Positions 24,246-34,898 of a stretch of 64,000 bases of DNA are shown here, one piece after another. Position 1 is the stretch's first letter. Each line of letters begins with the position of its first letter. A model generated the notes under the pieces. The model was given only the letters and a program-made list of their open reading frames with translations, was not told the DNA's origin and ran no database searches. The DNA comes from Ehretia macrophylla (lineage: Eukaryota > Streptophyta > Magnoliopsida > Boraginales > Ehretiaceae). A program made the translations under genes and the position numbers. Location: assembly GCA_037974665.1 (NCBI GenBank), contig CM075781.1:34015235-34079234 (forward strand), read 5' to 3'.

Positions 24246-24289
24246 TCTTTAAAGGACCAAGAGTGTCATCATTGGGTCTACAACTGCAA

Positions 24290-24600
24290 CGTCTTTTTTT
24301 TTTTTTTTTAAAGTTAGTCCTTGTTCTAAAAAAATTATATTATCTTTAACGTTTATAAAAGTAATTCAAAATGATTCTTATTATTCAAAATTAGTCAATT
24401 TAATCTCTATTATTTCTCTGAAAATTCAGTTTAGTCCCCAAATAAAAGTCACGTGCAGGGATTAAATTGAATTTGTTTTTAAAAAATAAGGACTAAATTA
24501 ATTCTTTTTAAAAATAATAAGGATCAATTTATGTTTTTTGTAGTACTATCAAACATTAAAAAAGTAATAAAATATTTTTCAAAAAAAAACAAAGAGAAAA
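24290..24600. repeat. MITE-like repeat with TTAGTCC words
   Basis: A/T-rich block with AAGTTAGTCCTTGTTCT near the left and AAGGACTAAATTAATTC near the right. These inverted TTAGTCC-type words are typical of non-autonomous MULE or hAT repeats in plants. Boundaries and TSD are not resolved. Confidence 0.45.
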
Positions 24601-25356
24601 AGGAATTAAATAATTTAATAAAAAAAGTAGAAAGTAGTCCAAAATCAAATTTTCTCATAAATGCCATTTATTTTCGGACAGATTTGTCCATATAATATTT
24701 GGCCCCCTTAATTACGACCGGAGGCTATAGTTGGAAAAACATCAAATTCTGACGTTACGGGATCTGAAAATACGAAAAGGAGGCTGCTCTCTCAGACTTG
24801 GTCTGGTCCCCCTCCCATGTGCACAGTGACCCAATCCCGCGTATGTACAGTGATAAACTATCACCCATCATTCAAACAGTGTCACATATCCTAACTATAT
24901 TTTTCTTATAAATATATATAGCTTCATTTCTATTCAAAATTCATAGTGAAATTAATATAATTTTTTTAAAATTTTTCTCAATTCTCTCTTCTATTATTTC
25001 TTTTCTAGCGGCGTCTCCATGGGTGTGAACATCAACAAATAGGGGCAAAGAGAATTGGGAAATTGGATGAAATGAGATATCATTTTTTTTAGTTCATGAC
25101 ATTAAAAAAAAAAAAAATACATTATTTCGTCAAATCCCTTTCAAAAAGTCATTTGGACTCATAATTATGTTAAAAAACACTTATTTATACTTTTACCTTA
25201 ATTTAAAATGTATTGATTAAAAAATTATTAATGCTAATGCTAATTTTTCAAAATTAATTACTACATTTTGTAGTCAATCCATCACTATTTAGCCAAAGAA
25301 GGTAAATTGATGACGGAACAGTCACTGAATTCTGAAAAAAAAAAAAAAAAAAAATT
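24600..25356. other. AT-rich intergenic stretch
   Basis: No gene recognised. A TATA-like run (TTATAAATATATATAG near 24907) is followed by a pyrimidine-rich leader-like stretch, and the short word ACAGTGA occurs twice (24823 and 24848). This could be the remnant of an LTR or promoter; nothing downstream is coding. Confidence 0.35.
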
Positions 25357-25651
25357 CCTTACCCTCTCCAGTCTATTCACCAAGACTTTGAGCCATTATT
25401 CTTCCGAGTGGAAAGTAGTGAGAGGCGACTTTGAATTTGAATGTTGTCGGTCAAAATGGAAATAACTTTTCGCTTTAAATAATCTTGTTAAAATATATTA
25501 TTTTCTCTTATATGTATTTAATTCTTTTAAGAAAAATCTATAAATTTTTAACTTTTTTTTATCAGTGAGAACGGCATAGTGTGAAACTGCCGATGATAGG
25601 ATTGGAAAAGGGGTGCAACGTCTATAAATGATTCTTCATTTCTTTGATTTA
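25357..25651 (+). promoter_or_regulatory. Conserved CRK 5' flank (locus 2)
   Basis: Shares blocks with the 5' flanks of loci 3 (41050-41430) and 4 (58330-58530): the CTATTCACCAAGACTTT-type segment, the GTGGAAAGTAGTGAGAG-type segment and the GATTGGAAAAGGGGTGCAAC-type segment. A W-box core (GGTCAA, i.e. TTGACC on the - strand) lies at 25449-25454. A 1.6-kb transposon now separates this block from the coding exon, so the old promoter is displaced. Confidence 0.6.
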
Positions 25652-26466
25652 GGCTATCCTCAATAGAGTCTCTATAATAGGTCTCTATCCATCATTTTAG
25701 AGACTTATATAGAAACTAAGATCAATTATAGAGACCCACTTAGAGACCAAGGTAAAAAAACTATTTTAAAGACCCATTCATATAAAAAATAACATTCCAA
25801 GTAACGGTTTCTATAAAATTGAGTTTCTATATTGTGTTAATTTTAATTTTACATAATAATTTAATTATGTGTTATTTTTTTCGTGTGTTACTTTTTTTAA
25901 ATTAATTGTTATTTAGATTATTTCAACTTTTTTAACAAATATTTTAACCAAAAAATAAATAAATTGCGACGAACATAACGTTTAAAAAATTAGGATTACG
26001 TTTAATTATATAATTGAATGAAAAAACTAATTACAAGTCTCTAATTAAAAAAAACCATACGTAAAAAAAATCTTAATTAAATTTACCCATTAATTAATAT
26101 TTTCTCGTGTGTTTCGTTTATATTTGTTTTTGCTTCTTTATTTTATTCAATTAATTAATAAAATAACCTAAACAAAAAATAAAATAGAAAAGTTTATTTT
26201 TTCAACAAACAGCAATATTGGTTAAAAAAAAACAAGCAGCAATAAAAAAATTTACCAAAACAAAAAAACTAAACTAAAAAATTAAAATAAAAAAATAAAA
26301 TACAAAACCATAATTTAAAAAAATCTAATTAAAAACCCTAAATACAAAACCTTAATTAAAAATTTTAATTAAAAAAGCCTAATTACAAAAGCCTAATTAA
26401 AAAATCTTAAATAAATATATTAAAAAATTAAATTAAAAAACAAAACCCTAAATAAAGCCCTTCCCC

Positions 26467-26646
26467 GTCACTGTTGCCCCCCACTTTTTTCCTTTCGTTT
26501 TCCCTACCCTGCACGCTGCACCCCACGTCACTGTTGCCCCCCATTTTTTTCCTTTCGTTTTCCCTACCCTGCACGCTGCACCCCACGTCACTGTTGCCCC
26601 CATTTTTTTTCCCTTTCGTTGCCCTTCCCTGCAAGCTGCACCCTAC
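26467..26646. repeat. Three 60-bp tandem units
   Basis: The unit begins CGTCACTGTTGCCCCCCA and ends GCTGCACCCCA, at 26467, 26527 and 26587. The first two are nearly identical and the third has diverged. The repeating protein frames on both strands arise from the 60-bp (20-codon) period and are not genes. Confidence 0.93.
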
Positions 26647-26793
26647 CCCCACCCCCACCCTCCTTCTTCACTGCCCCCCCACCCCACCACCGGCGAAACC
26701 ACCACCCCACTGTACCCCACCCCACCCCACCCTCCCTCCCTCCCCCCCCCCCTCCCCCCGCCCCTCCCCCCCTTCAAATCTACACACACACAC

Positions 26794-26795
<2 letters not shown>

Positions 26796-26843
<48 letters not shown>
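26796..26843. repeat. (TA)n microsatellite in a C-rich tract
   Basis: About 24 TA units follow a C/CA-rich block (26640-26795). Confidence 0.93.
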
Positions 26844-26848
<5 letters not shown>

Positions 26849-27518
26849 TACATATATATTGTATGTGCAGCGACCCCACCCCCCTCCCCCACCTCTGCAC
26901 CCCACCCACACCCCTCCCACTTTCCCCGCTGCACAATTGTTTTGTATTTTTTTTTCTGTTTGTTAATTTTTGTTGCTGTTGTTTGTTAAATTTTTTGTAC
27001 CTTTTTTTTTTTTTTTCAGATCTGACGATCTGACATCGTCAGATCTCACATGTTTTTTTTGGAGACTCATTTTTGTCTTCTTGTATAGTGTCTATTTTCT
27101 TCAACAAATTTGTTGAAAAAAATAGAAACTATGTGCTATTTTGGAGACTCAAGCTTGTTGTGATATTATTATTTTGTCAAAAAGTGTCAAATAGTGTTTT
27201 AGAGACTCCCATTAATGTTAATTTTTCCTCAATAGAGTCTCTAAAAACAGCAATCATTACTATTTAGATACTTCATTGAGGATGCCTCGTTTTAACGTAT
27301 GACAGCAAAAGGTCTAGCGATGCGGAGACTTTTCTTATGGAATAAAAACAATTTCTTATTGATTACTAATTCAAAATTTGAACGCAGACTATTCAACATT
27401 GTATTGCATGTGTATTTATGCATATCATTTTACACCAGTCATGTCCATTAGAATTTGGAGCCACCGAAAGTTCCATTCCTCTGATTTCGCATACTGCATA
27501 TCCTGGCCACACGCTAAC

Positions 27519-28293
27519 ATGGATTATCAGAAAGGGTTTATCTTTCTCCTTCAAGTTCTCATATACCTTATTGGCCTCACTCTAGGTCAGCAGCCATTAT
27601 TTCATAACTGCGGAAACAGTGGAAATTACACACAGAATAGCGCATATCAGACAAACCTGAAAGCTCTTCTCTCCTCCCTTTACTCTAACGTTAGCAGATA
27701 TGGATTTTACAACGCTTCTGTCGGCGAAAACTCTGATAGAGTCAATGCAATTGTGCTCTGTAGAGGAGATGTTCAGCTTGATGAATGTCGTACTTGTATC
27801 AATGAATTGACTGCTGGTATGCTACTAGAAAGTTGTCAAAATCAAAAGGAAGCAATAGGAGTGCAGGATAATTGCACGTTAAGATACTCGAATAACTCCA
27901 TAGTTGGAAAGATGACTACTGATCCTTCTTTCTCTCAGTCATATCCTGAGGATGCAGTAAGCGTGAAGCAGTTTAATCAGGAGCTGACAACCCTGTTGGA
28001 CAGTCTACGAGAGAAAGCTGCAAATGCTGGATCTCATAGCAAATTCGCTGTGGGGGTGAGAAATGCACCTGATGATAGTCAGATAATTTATGCACTAGTG
28101 CAATGCACCCCAGATTTGTCTGCGGACGATTGCAAACGTTGCCTCATTAATGGATCTACTGAAGGTATTCCTAGATGCTGTAACGGGAAGAGAGGAGGGA
28201 GAGTTGTTGGACCAAGCTGCAGTATTCGTTATGCGACCGACCAATTCTTCTATGACATTAGTTCAGAATCTGGAGAAACGCCCTTGGGTGAAG
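27519..28293 (+). CDS. CRK locus 2: lone DUF26 ectodomain exon
   Basis: Exon 1 of a cysteine-rich receptor-like kinase. The ATG at 27519 ([17 protein letters not shown]) aligns with the ATG of locus 4, so upstream in-frame codons are ignored. A signal peptide of about 23 residues ends near GLTLGQ. Two DUF26 (Gnk2-type, apoplastic) domains follow, with C-X8-C-X2-C motifs [13 protein letters not shown] and CTPDLSADDCKRC; several NxS/T sites are present. A splice donor AAG/GTTTGT stands at 28293/28294 as in loci 3 and 4, but no membrane or kinase exon follows before locus 3. If the donor is not used, the frame ends nine codons later at 28319 (GLLYFMRL), giving a secreted two-DUF26 protein like the CRRSP family. 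Either that or a stranded exon; expression evidence would decide. Confidence 0.75.
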
Positions 28294-28319
28294 GTTTGTT
28301 GTATTTTATGCGCTTATGA

Positions 28320-30440
28320 ATAATAGGATAAGACTCTATATTTGATCTAATTAGAGGAAAATAACATTTTATTTCCTACAGTTTCTTTTGGTTTTTTTTT
28401 TTTTTTTTGTTAATTTCCTTTTGTTTTTTGGAAAAAGGAAGAACAACGATAAACCTTTTTGAAAGTGATATCTTTCTAAAAGGGAATAATAATCATTTTG
28501 GGTTTTGTTTTACTGGAGCAACTGTAGGGATTCTATGTTGATTACCAACGGCGGAGCTACACATCCTTTGGACCTATGAGTGTACATCCTAACCCCTCTC
28601 ACCATATAAGCACACACCTTAATTTTGGGGTCGTGACTCTACCGCTGTTGATTACTATACTCATAATTTCCGGAATCATACGATTCGATTTAGGTGAAAA
28701 AAAAGATTCGAATCAGTTAGTGAATAGTTAATTAAGGTGAATCGGCAAGCGAATCAGAGTGAATCATGGTGAGTCATGCGATTTACTATACGATTCACGA
28801 TTCGGGTCAAATCAAAAAAAACCCAAGAAGTCCAAAAATCAAAAAAAAAAAGAAAAAAGAAACAAAGAGAACCCACTTCAATTTTTTTCAATCAATATAC
28901 AATTAGATGATTATTAAAAAACATGAACAAAAATAAAAATAAAAATAAAACCCCATTCAGATTTAACATCAATTTTTAATTATAATTACAAAATCAAAAC
29001 ATCAATTTTTAACTATAATTGTTTATGTCTTTATTGAGAGGGATGCTTTTTATGTCTCTATTGAGAGTCTTTATTGTCTTATTATTTGTCTTTATTGAGT
29101 GTTTTTATTTTTTTAATTTTTTTTATGATCTTGGCAGCAACAATTTGGCATTATTAACATATTCTTGTCTTTACAAATAAGTTACAATCAATTTTCTTAT
29201 AAATTAAACTACTAAACGCTACATAATAAATATTGTCTTCAATATCTAATTACTTTGGTTGTTAGGAACAAGTGAACAACCTATAAAAGTAACAAATAAA
29301 TATATCAAATAAATAATTTCAATACAAAACTATTAATGGAAACATAATATATCAAATATTATCTAGTTTTAAATTATTATGGAAACATAATATAACAAGT
29401 ATTATCTAGTTTTAAAAACATAATAATCGTATTCAATATCTAGTTTGCAATACAAAACTGCTAATGGAAACATAATAACATAATAATTTCAATAATTTCT
29501 ATACAATTCACGATTTAATATGATTCACTGTTAAAAACATGAGATTTCAATTCATGATACAATTCACGATTTGAGTATCTCACTGCTCTTTTGGATTCAT
29601 CTTTGCCTTCGATGCTTGGGCGGTTGAAGCACCATATTTGACCTTAGCAACTAGTTAATCATGATGTTGTGGTGGGCTTATATTAATTTAGAAATCTTAG
29701 AAATATTCATATTTTTTATACTGTTTTCTTATTCATACTAGTGATATATTGTTCTCTATCGTATTGATTCCATTTTTCTATTGATACGAGTTACTGTTTT
29801 TCATCGATACTGTTGTTATTATTTCCTATTGATACTATCACACTTTCAGTTTCTTCAATTGTTTTTGCATCAAACACGTAGTTTGTTGGTTTATGGATAT
29901 TGTTGTTATTGTTTCCTATTGATATTATCACACTTTCAGTTCTGTTAATTATTTTGCATCAAATATGTGGGGGTATTGGTCCTAAAATAAGAAATGCGTC
30001 TATACTTTTTTTTCTTTTGAATGTTAGTCTATATTGCATTATTGGGCATGAAATTGCATCACTTGGTACTTTAAATATATTTCTGCAACGGCCCCTTGTT
30101 ATTTTCTAGAAATTTTCACTTATTGAGTTTTATAATTTTTGTTTTAAAACACTCTTGTAGTTGAGGAAGTACTAATTTGTTTCGGGTCTTTGGGGTACAC
30201 TTGTCCATCTCAGGCAAGGATAATTTTAGAGACTCTTAGGTGGCGATTAATATGTCAGAATGGGTTGGCAATGAAATGACATTTTTAACTTTATTCTAAC
30301 TTTTATGCTAGGTGTGAATTAATGAATTTGAAAATCTCATTCTCTAGATAATGCGATTTTCACGAATTTGAAAATAAGCATTCCACATAAAGCACATGGA
30401 ATTAGCCTATTCCCATGTTCTTGGGAATAAACTTATTTGT
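28320..30440. other. Intergenic/old intron stretch after CRK locus 2
   Basis: AT-rich, no gene. 28660-29590 has several GATTCACGATT/AATCGTGAATT words in both orientations at its two ends, suggesting a decayed foldback element. A tandem duplication of about 95 bp lies at 29808-30000 (CCTATTGATAYTATCACACT occurs twice). Frames here carry no recognisable motifs. Confidence 0.45.
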
Positions 30441-30858
30441 CAAATGATCAAAATACCATTTTGAAATATAACATATATATAATAGCAAAATTGCATTATT
30501 ATTATTATTATTATTAAAAATTAAATAACCAAAATGTCCTTTCAAACCATAATATGTGTAGAATGATAAAGTGGGCAATCATTATTTTTTTATTATTATT
30601 ATCATCATTATTATTTATTGGTGTTTATATCATTTATATGATTTATGAATATTATCTATTATATTTTAGCATTATAATTTATTAGATCTCCATAATACCC
30701 TTTCAAAGTATAAACACGTATATAATAATAAAAGGAAAATATTTATTATTATCATTATTGATCAATGTTACTTATAACATTATTAATAACAAAAATGTCC
30801 TTTCAAAACATAACATGCACATAATTAAAAAAAAGGACAATCCTTGTCATTATTATTG

Positions 30859-30892
<34 letters not shown>

Positions 30893-30944
30893 AATGGATT
30901 GTCATTATTATTGCTATTGTTATTATTATTATTTTTATTATTAC
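30440..30944. repeat. (ATT)n-rich degenerate minisatellite, left part
   Basis: Alternating ATT trinucleotide runs and a degenerate unit with AAAATGTCCTTTCAAA and ATAATATGTGTA-type words, about three units. The Gypsy element landed in it; the right part continues at 40699. A similar (ATT)n-rich block sits in intron 1 of CRK locus 4 (59560-61100), which suggests this is the homologous intron of locus 2. Confidence 0.7.
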
Positions 30945-31392
30945 TATCGAGGTCGGATTCTCGCAGTTGAACTGTTCGGCTACGCTTGCCGAGCTGAACG
31001 TTTCAGGTTGGCCTCCGAGTTGAACTTTTCAGGTCGGCTACGCCACCTGCACAGAGAAAAAAAGGAAAAGGCGGGGTGATGACCCGGATTTTCCCTTCGG
31101 GCGCTTGAATGATTAGTATGTCCGAGCTGGCAAGGTAGCTGAGAGCATTTAATGACAAGTTATCTCCAAAGTGAAGAGGGTGGAGCTCTATTTATACTAA
31201 ATTCGGGTCTGACAGCATTTAATACGGTGCAGCTTTATGTCCCATCGGAGCAGCTGGCATTGAGGTTGGGTTTTTCCGGGGTCGGGTCAGCATTCTGGCT
31301 GGGCATTTAGCTGAATGCGCTGGGCTCAGCTCAGATTAGCCCCGTCTCAACTCGGCACGGGTAACTCACCCCAGCTCGGTTGCCCTTCGTCA
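30945..31392 (-). repeat. 3' LTR of the Tat Gypsy element
   Basis: 448 bp, matching 40230-40693. On the - strand it contains a TATA-like GTATAAATAGAGC (about 31185-31198) that serves as retroviral-type promoter in the 5' copy. Confidence 0.92.
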
Positions 31393-31586
31393 ATTCCTCC
31401 CCCCCAAGTCGAGATCGAGGGGGTGAGATCTAGAATTGGGTTTTTTCCCGAGTTGGAGGTGCCCGACCCCGACAGAGTAGGGATGGCCACGTCAGCGGTG
31501 CATACCCTTCAGATGGCTGACATGTCACCTGGCAGTTCTGACGAGACGCGACGTTTGGGCTCCCCGACGTGATTTTCAAAAGCACC

Positions 31587-31596
31587 TATAAATAGG
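31587..31596 (+). promoter_or_regulatory. TATA-like box ahead of the Tat antisense region
   Basis: CTATAAATAG followed by a GC-rich, pyrimidine-ended leader lies about 220 bp before the first ATG of the antisense coding region and outside the LTR. An ACGT-core word (GCCACGTCAGC) lies about 100 bp upstream, near 31485. It reads like a plant core promoter on the + strand. Confidence 0.5.
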
Positions 31597-31813
31597 GCCT
31601 TGACATCCGAGATTCGCTCTACACTTCGCTTTCAACCTTCAAGATTTTTAGGTCAGACACCAGAGTGGTCGGACGCAATTAGCTCGGAAAGAACCTCCTC
31701 GGGATTTTCAACTCGAACCCAGCTAGGTCGGTCGCATTCCGCAATCAAGAGTAGTAGGTACGTCCCGACTCCCTTTAGTCATTCCTATACATTTATATTT
31801 AATCTGTAGACAG

Positions 31814-34149
31814 ATGGGGAGGTCGGAGTCGGAAGATTTCCAGGCGATAAAGGTGAGGTCCTATGGTGGGGATGAGAGTCCGTCGAGCTCGGAATCTACC
31901 TCAAATAGAGATCAAGGTGGAGAGAGCACTAGTGCGTCTTCAGGGTCGGCTCGGAAATCTGGGCTCGGGGAGAGCGATGATGACTGCCAAGTTATTGGGG
32001 TCAGACTGGCGCGAGAGGAGGCCGAGGCGGATCGTTTAGCCAACCTGGGAGACTTGGAAAACAGGGATGATGAGGAGCCGCTAAATCAACTGGAGGGCGT
32101 CGAGATACCTCAAGAGTTCCTAGCTGGGGTTTTTGCCACCGAGCCGATCGAAGCTGTCCCCGTTAGCGCTATTCGACCTCGGAGCTCGGCCACAACCAGC
32201 GCTTCTTCAACTCGGGGAAAGATGATCGAGCAGCTATTCGCCTGTTGCAAGTGTGAGTGTCATTCCACAATGCAAATGGCCAACGCCAGGCTAAGGAACT
32301 AGTCAGTGGATCGTCATCACAAGCTGAAGGTTCCAGGTCGGCAAGAATCAGCGTGCTATCCACCGGCCGACCACTTTACCATATACGATCTAGCGTTCGA
32401 CGTCATCTAGCTCCCTCTCCCCAGTTTTGTTGTTGAAATCCTGAACTATTTCGAGCTCAGCCCAAGTCAGATGTCGCCGAATGGTTAGGCCGTGATGGTG
32501 GCCTTCTACGTGTTCTGTCTAGAGAAGAAAGTGGAGCCGATCTTGCGCAGGTTCAGGCATTTCTTCGTGTGCAAACCCAACCCGAAGCATCCAGGGTGGT
32601 TCCACTTCGCAGCTCGGGTCGGTAACGCTATATTCACCAAATGACACTCTTCTAACAAGGGATGGCATAATGACTATTATTGGGTGGAGCCGGCCGTGAA
32701 CTCTGGGTGTAGGCTGGACTGGAATCCGAGTTTGAGGAAGACCGTTAACGATGACCCCAAGCTCTCGAAGGAGGAACTCGGAGAAGTCGCAGTTCTCAAG
32801 CCCGCGCCCGGGACGCTGATTGATATCGACAGTGTGCTCAAATAGGAGCGAATCTGGAATTCCAAGTTGTTTGGTAGGGAGCCCAACCTCTCGAGGGACC
32901 ATCCCCACCTACTTCCCAGCCTGAAGGGGACGCAGGGTCTAGCTCAGAAGAGGGTCAGTTCGCAAGATTGGCGCCCAACCTCCCAATTGTTCTATCTGCT
33001 AGTCTTTTTAGGTTGGCCTTTGGCTCGTTTTCACTTCTTTCCTCTACCTTTTGCAGATATGGCGGACATGAGGAAGGTCGCGTATGCCCAGGTGCGGAGG
33101 AAGAGCGAGGTCAGCGGCGAGGCATCGGCTCAGTCAGGCTTGGGAGGTGCCGCTCAAGGGCAGAGGCAGCGGCCCAGCGGCCAAGTGCGGGAGGTTGGTT
33201 CCAAGGTCTCCTCTAAAAGGGCTTCGGGGTCCCCTTTTCCCAAGAAGTCAGGCTCGGGAGTGGCGATCCCGGAGCGTTCTTCATCCCGACCTGAGAGCAG
33301 AAAGCGGCCTTGGGCCGAACACTCTGGGAAAAGTAAGGCCACGGAGGTGAGCCCTCCAATCAAAGACTTCATGGAGACGTCCAAGGTGGACCGCGACCCC
33401 AAGCTGGCGACGGTCCCGGTAGAGCAGCTCTCACTCGACTTGAGGACGGCCATCATCACGGTGAGTCTTTATCCAACTTCTGGTAATGTTGTTTTTTAGC
33501 TCAGCTGATTGCTTTGTTTTCTACTAAGCAGGCCGAGTCCCACATCCTCTCGGCTCCCAGCTTCCTAGTCAAGGCCCAGACTCACTGCGTTGAGCTCTAG
33601 CAATGATACATGGATGCCCGAGCTGAGCTTGAGACCGTGAGGGAGGAAGCCGCTCAGAGGCAGAAGGCGGACACGACGGAGATCGACCGCCTAAAGAAGG
33701 AGCTTGACTTGGAAAAGACCCGACGCGAAGCCGCGGCCAAGGACGTCGAGTGGTACAAGAAGGAGAAACGTGAGGCCGAGGCCAAGCTCTGGGATCTGGT
33801 GGACCGGGTCGGCGACGAGGGAGAGAAGGCAGTGGAGGCCTGCAAGTCTAGCGGCGCGGCAGTGGATTGGTTGGCCACGGAAGGCGGAGCCATGGCGAAT
33901 TACGCCGAGATGGAATTCTACTTCCGGGGTCAAGTCACGGCTCGGGAGAGAACAAAGACCTTCTTTCCAGCCACCAAGAACGATTACATTGAGATCTTGG
34001 GGGTTCCGCCGCCGGAGTTGTGGAAGATTCCTAAACTTCCATACGACCTGACATCCCAGGCTAAGGAGGTGATTGAGTTCATCAAGAAGGGCATGGACCA
34101 GGTCGGAGATAAAGCCGAAGCTACCACCTCTACCGCTGCGCCAAAGTAG
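31814..34149 (+). pseudogene. Antisense additional coding region of the Tat element (fossil)
   Basis: Between the integrase end and the 3' LTR, coding runs on the + strand, opposite to gag-pol. Parts: an acidic Ser/Glu-rich N-terminal section (31814-32300), a central section whose translation resembles the 'putative gypsy type transposon' (PF04195-like) domain (about 32350-32870; e.g. VEPAVNSG, FGREPNLSRDH), a basic Ser/Arg-rich section (33060-33440) and an acidic-basic coiled coil (33610-34149; heptads around RLKKELDLEKTRREA). Codon composition is much more GC-rich than the flanking DNA. Additional antisense frames are known in Tat elements, function unknown. It is broken in several places. 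Confidence 0.72.
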
Positions 34150-34898
34150 ATTTTGTAAATTTGCCCGAGTTGGGCTCTTGTATTTTCGCCCAAGTTGGGT
34201 TTTTTGTAATCATATTTCAATTAAATAAAATGATTTTTTTGCGTTTTATCGGAGTTAGTACTTGTGCACTTTTTTCTTTTTTCGCAAAAATTTTTTCAAG
34301 TAAGCGGGGTCGGACAATATATCGGACCACTCGAACTTAAGTAAAAAGAACCGAGCTAGAATTGATTATTGAATTATCATCCTAATCCGAGCTGGTTAAC
34401 TGGGAAACTTCATAATCGTCGCCAACCTGGACTCGTCAGTCCGATTTAAAATTGGTCAAACTAATGTTGACGAATGTTGAGCTCGAGTTTAGACCCAAAC
34501 TAATATACCGACTTGAAGCCGGATTACACCGAGTTGGAAATTAATCCGAACTGGTAGAATATCAAATTGTTATTGATTATACCAGAGCTGGAACATAGTC
34601 CGAGCTGAGTTACTTGATCGTTAACTCGTGATTAAGCATGGCCACTGCGTTAATCCGAGTTGGAAGTAGCTGTGTAGTTGTGGCAATTGGGCCCGGGTCG
34701 AGCATCGCACTTGTTTTGGTGCTTGTCCCCAGGTCGGGCATTGCACTAATTTACAAAAATGCATTGTATTGAATTTGGGCTCGGGAGCCAATTACAAGCA
34801 ATGTCTTGGCCCGGGGCCTTAACGAAAGATTTCGGCCCGGGGCCGTTACAAGAGGTCTCGGCTCGGGGCCGTTACAAAATTTTTTGGCTCGGGGCCAC
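34150..34898. other. Non-coding spacer between antisense region and pol end
   Basis: Contains an AATAAA-like signal (TTAAATAAAATG near 34222) shortly after the antisense frame, consistent with a + strand 3' end. Degenerate CCGAGCTGG/CCGAACTGG and GGCTCGGGGCC words follow, in several copies (34370-34900). Confidence 0.5.

Larger units (their letters stand above)
25652..27286. mobile_element. Tourist-like (PIF/Harbinger) non-autonomous element, large member
   Basis: Starts GGCTATCCTCAATAGAGTCTC after TTA and ends with the inverted form (TTCATTGAGGATGCC). The terminal sequence matches the 326-bp hairpin MITE at 55060, so the two belong to one family. Repeated AGAGACTC words lie inside both ends (25660-25760 and 27050-27250). 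The interior, over 1 kb, holds AT-rich DNA, three 60-bp tandem units, a C-rich tract and a (TA)n run. Only the left TTA target base triplet is kept. It splits the 5' flank of CRK locus 2. Confidence 0.68.

Noticed and set aside
24023-24349. 108-residue frame with hydrophobic N-terminus as a small secreted protein
   Set aside because: No recognisable motif, no splice or promoter support, and its end falls in a T-rich repeat.
26474-27033. Several overlapping proline- or glycine-rich frames on both strands
   Set aside because: They come from the 60-bp tandem units, the C-rich tract and the (TA)n run; no homology-like motifs and strong symmetry between strands.
31814-34149. Host gene located between two LTRs
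   Set aside because: Its position between integrase and 3' LTR, its reverse orientation and its PF04195-like section fit the additional frame known in Tat elements.
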